From assembly GCA_945862325.1 (NCBI GenBank), contig CAMAXZ010000044.1:1-34643 (forward strand): a stretch of DNA of 34,643 nucleotides, in the 5' to 3' direction. The position numbers were made by a program, and so were the translations under genes. Numbering within the stretch: position 1 is the stretch's first letter; each line of letters starts with the position of its first letter. The notes under the pieces are model-generated. The model did no database searches and had not been told where the DNA came from. It worked only from the letters and a program-made list of their open reading frames with translations. Origin of the DNA: Klebsiella pneumoniae. GTDB lineage: Bacteria; Myxococcota_A; UBA796; SXON01. Shown in pieces: positions 33,979-34,643 of the stretch.

Positions 33979-34643
33979 CTACTCCGCCCAGACCTTCACG
34001 GTCTGGCCGATGAAGTCGAGCATGCGGCGGCACTCGTCGTAGTCGGGGTGCCGTACGTGCATCCACGCGTGCCCCATGTAGCCGGCGCCCACTTCTGCGG
34101 TGCGCGAGCCCACGGCCGGGAGGTGGACGTCGCCGATCCACCGGCCGAACATGCGGTTGACGATGTCGAGCCCCGAGTACCCGCTGATGCGCCCGTCGCG
34201 GTTGGGGCGGAGCGAGATGAGGCCGGCGGAGTAGTTGCGGCTCGGGCGCGGAGTGGCGCGCCCGTGCACCAGGGCGTTGGCCCACTCGGTGTAGAGGTCG
34301 AAGTCGTTGGCCCAGCAGTAGAGGTCCCAGAAGCGGACGCCGGGCGGACGCGCGCCGATCTCGCTGAACTTGAGGCCACGATCGCCGTAGAACCACTCCA
34401 TGTGCGTCGGGGTGGTGCCCAGCTCGAGGGCGCGGATGACCTGGCGCCCGAAGCGCTTCAGCTCGTCGTAGCCGGGCGCGTCGGTGCGGTTGGTCGTGAT
34501 GATGTAGGGGCTGATCCAACGGTTGCGCATCGCGTCGAGCACGTTGGGGTAGTAGTGGCTCACGGCTTCGAACACGACCGTGCCGTCGCACACGAGCGTG
34601 TCGTAGAAGCCTTCGTGCCCACTGATGAACTCCTCGAGCGCGA
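33979..34643 (-). CDS. ATP-grasp family enzyme, C-terminal part (gene runs off the right edge)
   Basis: About 221 residues of a protein whose start lies beyond the window. The frame enters from the edge with ALEEFISGHEGFYDTLVCDG, a core strand of the ATP-grasp fold. MEWFYGDRGLKFSEIGARPPG follows and carries the Glu/Asn-type metal-binding region of the carboxylate-amine ligase type. The C-terminus VGAGYMGHAWMHVRHPDYDECRRMLDFIG continues. It resembles carbamoyl-phosphate synthase or biotin-carboxylase-like ATP-grasp proteins of uncharacterised secondary function. The substrate is unknown. An internal GTG (34593) is not the start, because homologous sequence continues upstream. It is convergent with the menaquinone operon. 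Confidence 0.8.
   Translation of the reverse strand, partial: ALEEFISGHEGFYDTLVCDGTVVFEAVSHYYPNVLDAMRNRWISPYIITTNRTDAPGYDELKRFGRQVIRALELGTTPTHMEWFYGDRGLKFSEIGARPPGVRFWDLYCWANDFDLYTEWANALVHGRATPRPSRNYSAGLISLRPNRDGRISGYSGLDIVNRMFGRWIGDVHLPAVGSRTAEVGAGYMGHAWMHVRHPDYDECRRMLDFIGQTVKVWAE

Overview
This window is a very G+C-rich, gene-dense bacterial chromosome segment. No gap between genes exceeds about 140 bases. I see no rRNA, tRNA, CRISPR array, transposase or prophage gene. Several features suggest a myxobacterium-like or other deltaproteobacterial (Myxococcota-type) Gram-negative: several secreted lipoproteins, one with an Asp-Thr-Asp-Ser-Gly repeat linker; a pappalysin-like secreted protease with an EF-hand-like insert; a lid-less Hsp70; and menaquinone made by the futalosine route. 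That placement is inference, since no phylogenetic marker was searched.

Left part (1-9 kb): the C-terminus of an unknown protein, then dtd (D-aminoacyl-tRNA deacylase) and an inositol-monophosphatase family enzyme, joined by 4-base start/stop overlaps. A short DnaK-like chaperone and its J-domain partner follow. A convergent 962-aa SMI1/TPR/HEAT-type protein comes next, then a divergent outer-membrane-type protein and a repeat-linker lipoprotein. Middle part (9-26 kb): leuS on the minus strand; secreted proteins of unknown function; a WYL-type regulator coupled to an unknown gene; a zinc metalloprotease lipoprotein; a GT4 glycosyltransferase with a small downstream helical-repeat protein; two beta-propeller-like proteins transcribed divergently; an exonuclease-purF pair; a spinster-like MFS transporter; and a membrane-anchored retropepsin-like protease.

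Right part (26-34 kb): the most coherent unit. Seven plus-strand genes, each overlapping the next, encode polyprenyl diphosphate synthase, MenG/UbiE methyltransferase, UbiX-like flavin prenyltransferase, MqnE, a fused MqnA-MqnC protein, an amidohydrolase that fits aminodeoxyfutalosine deaminase, and a UbiA-type prenyltransferase (MqnP role). Together they cover chorismate to futalosine, the MqnC cyclisation, side-chain synthesis and attachment, and final methylation. The nucleosidase (MqnB), MqnD and a UbiD-like decarboxylase are not in the window. A GbsR/MarR-type regulator is transcribed divergently from this operon, and interleaved inverted repeats fill the 39-base gap. A local regulator of menaquinone synthesis is therefore a reasonable hypothesis. 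The window ends inside an ATP-grasp gene on the minus strand.

The most noteworthy observations are the one-polypeptide MqnA-MqnC fusion and the regulator/operator/operon arrangement around it.
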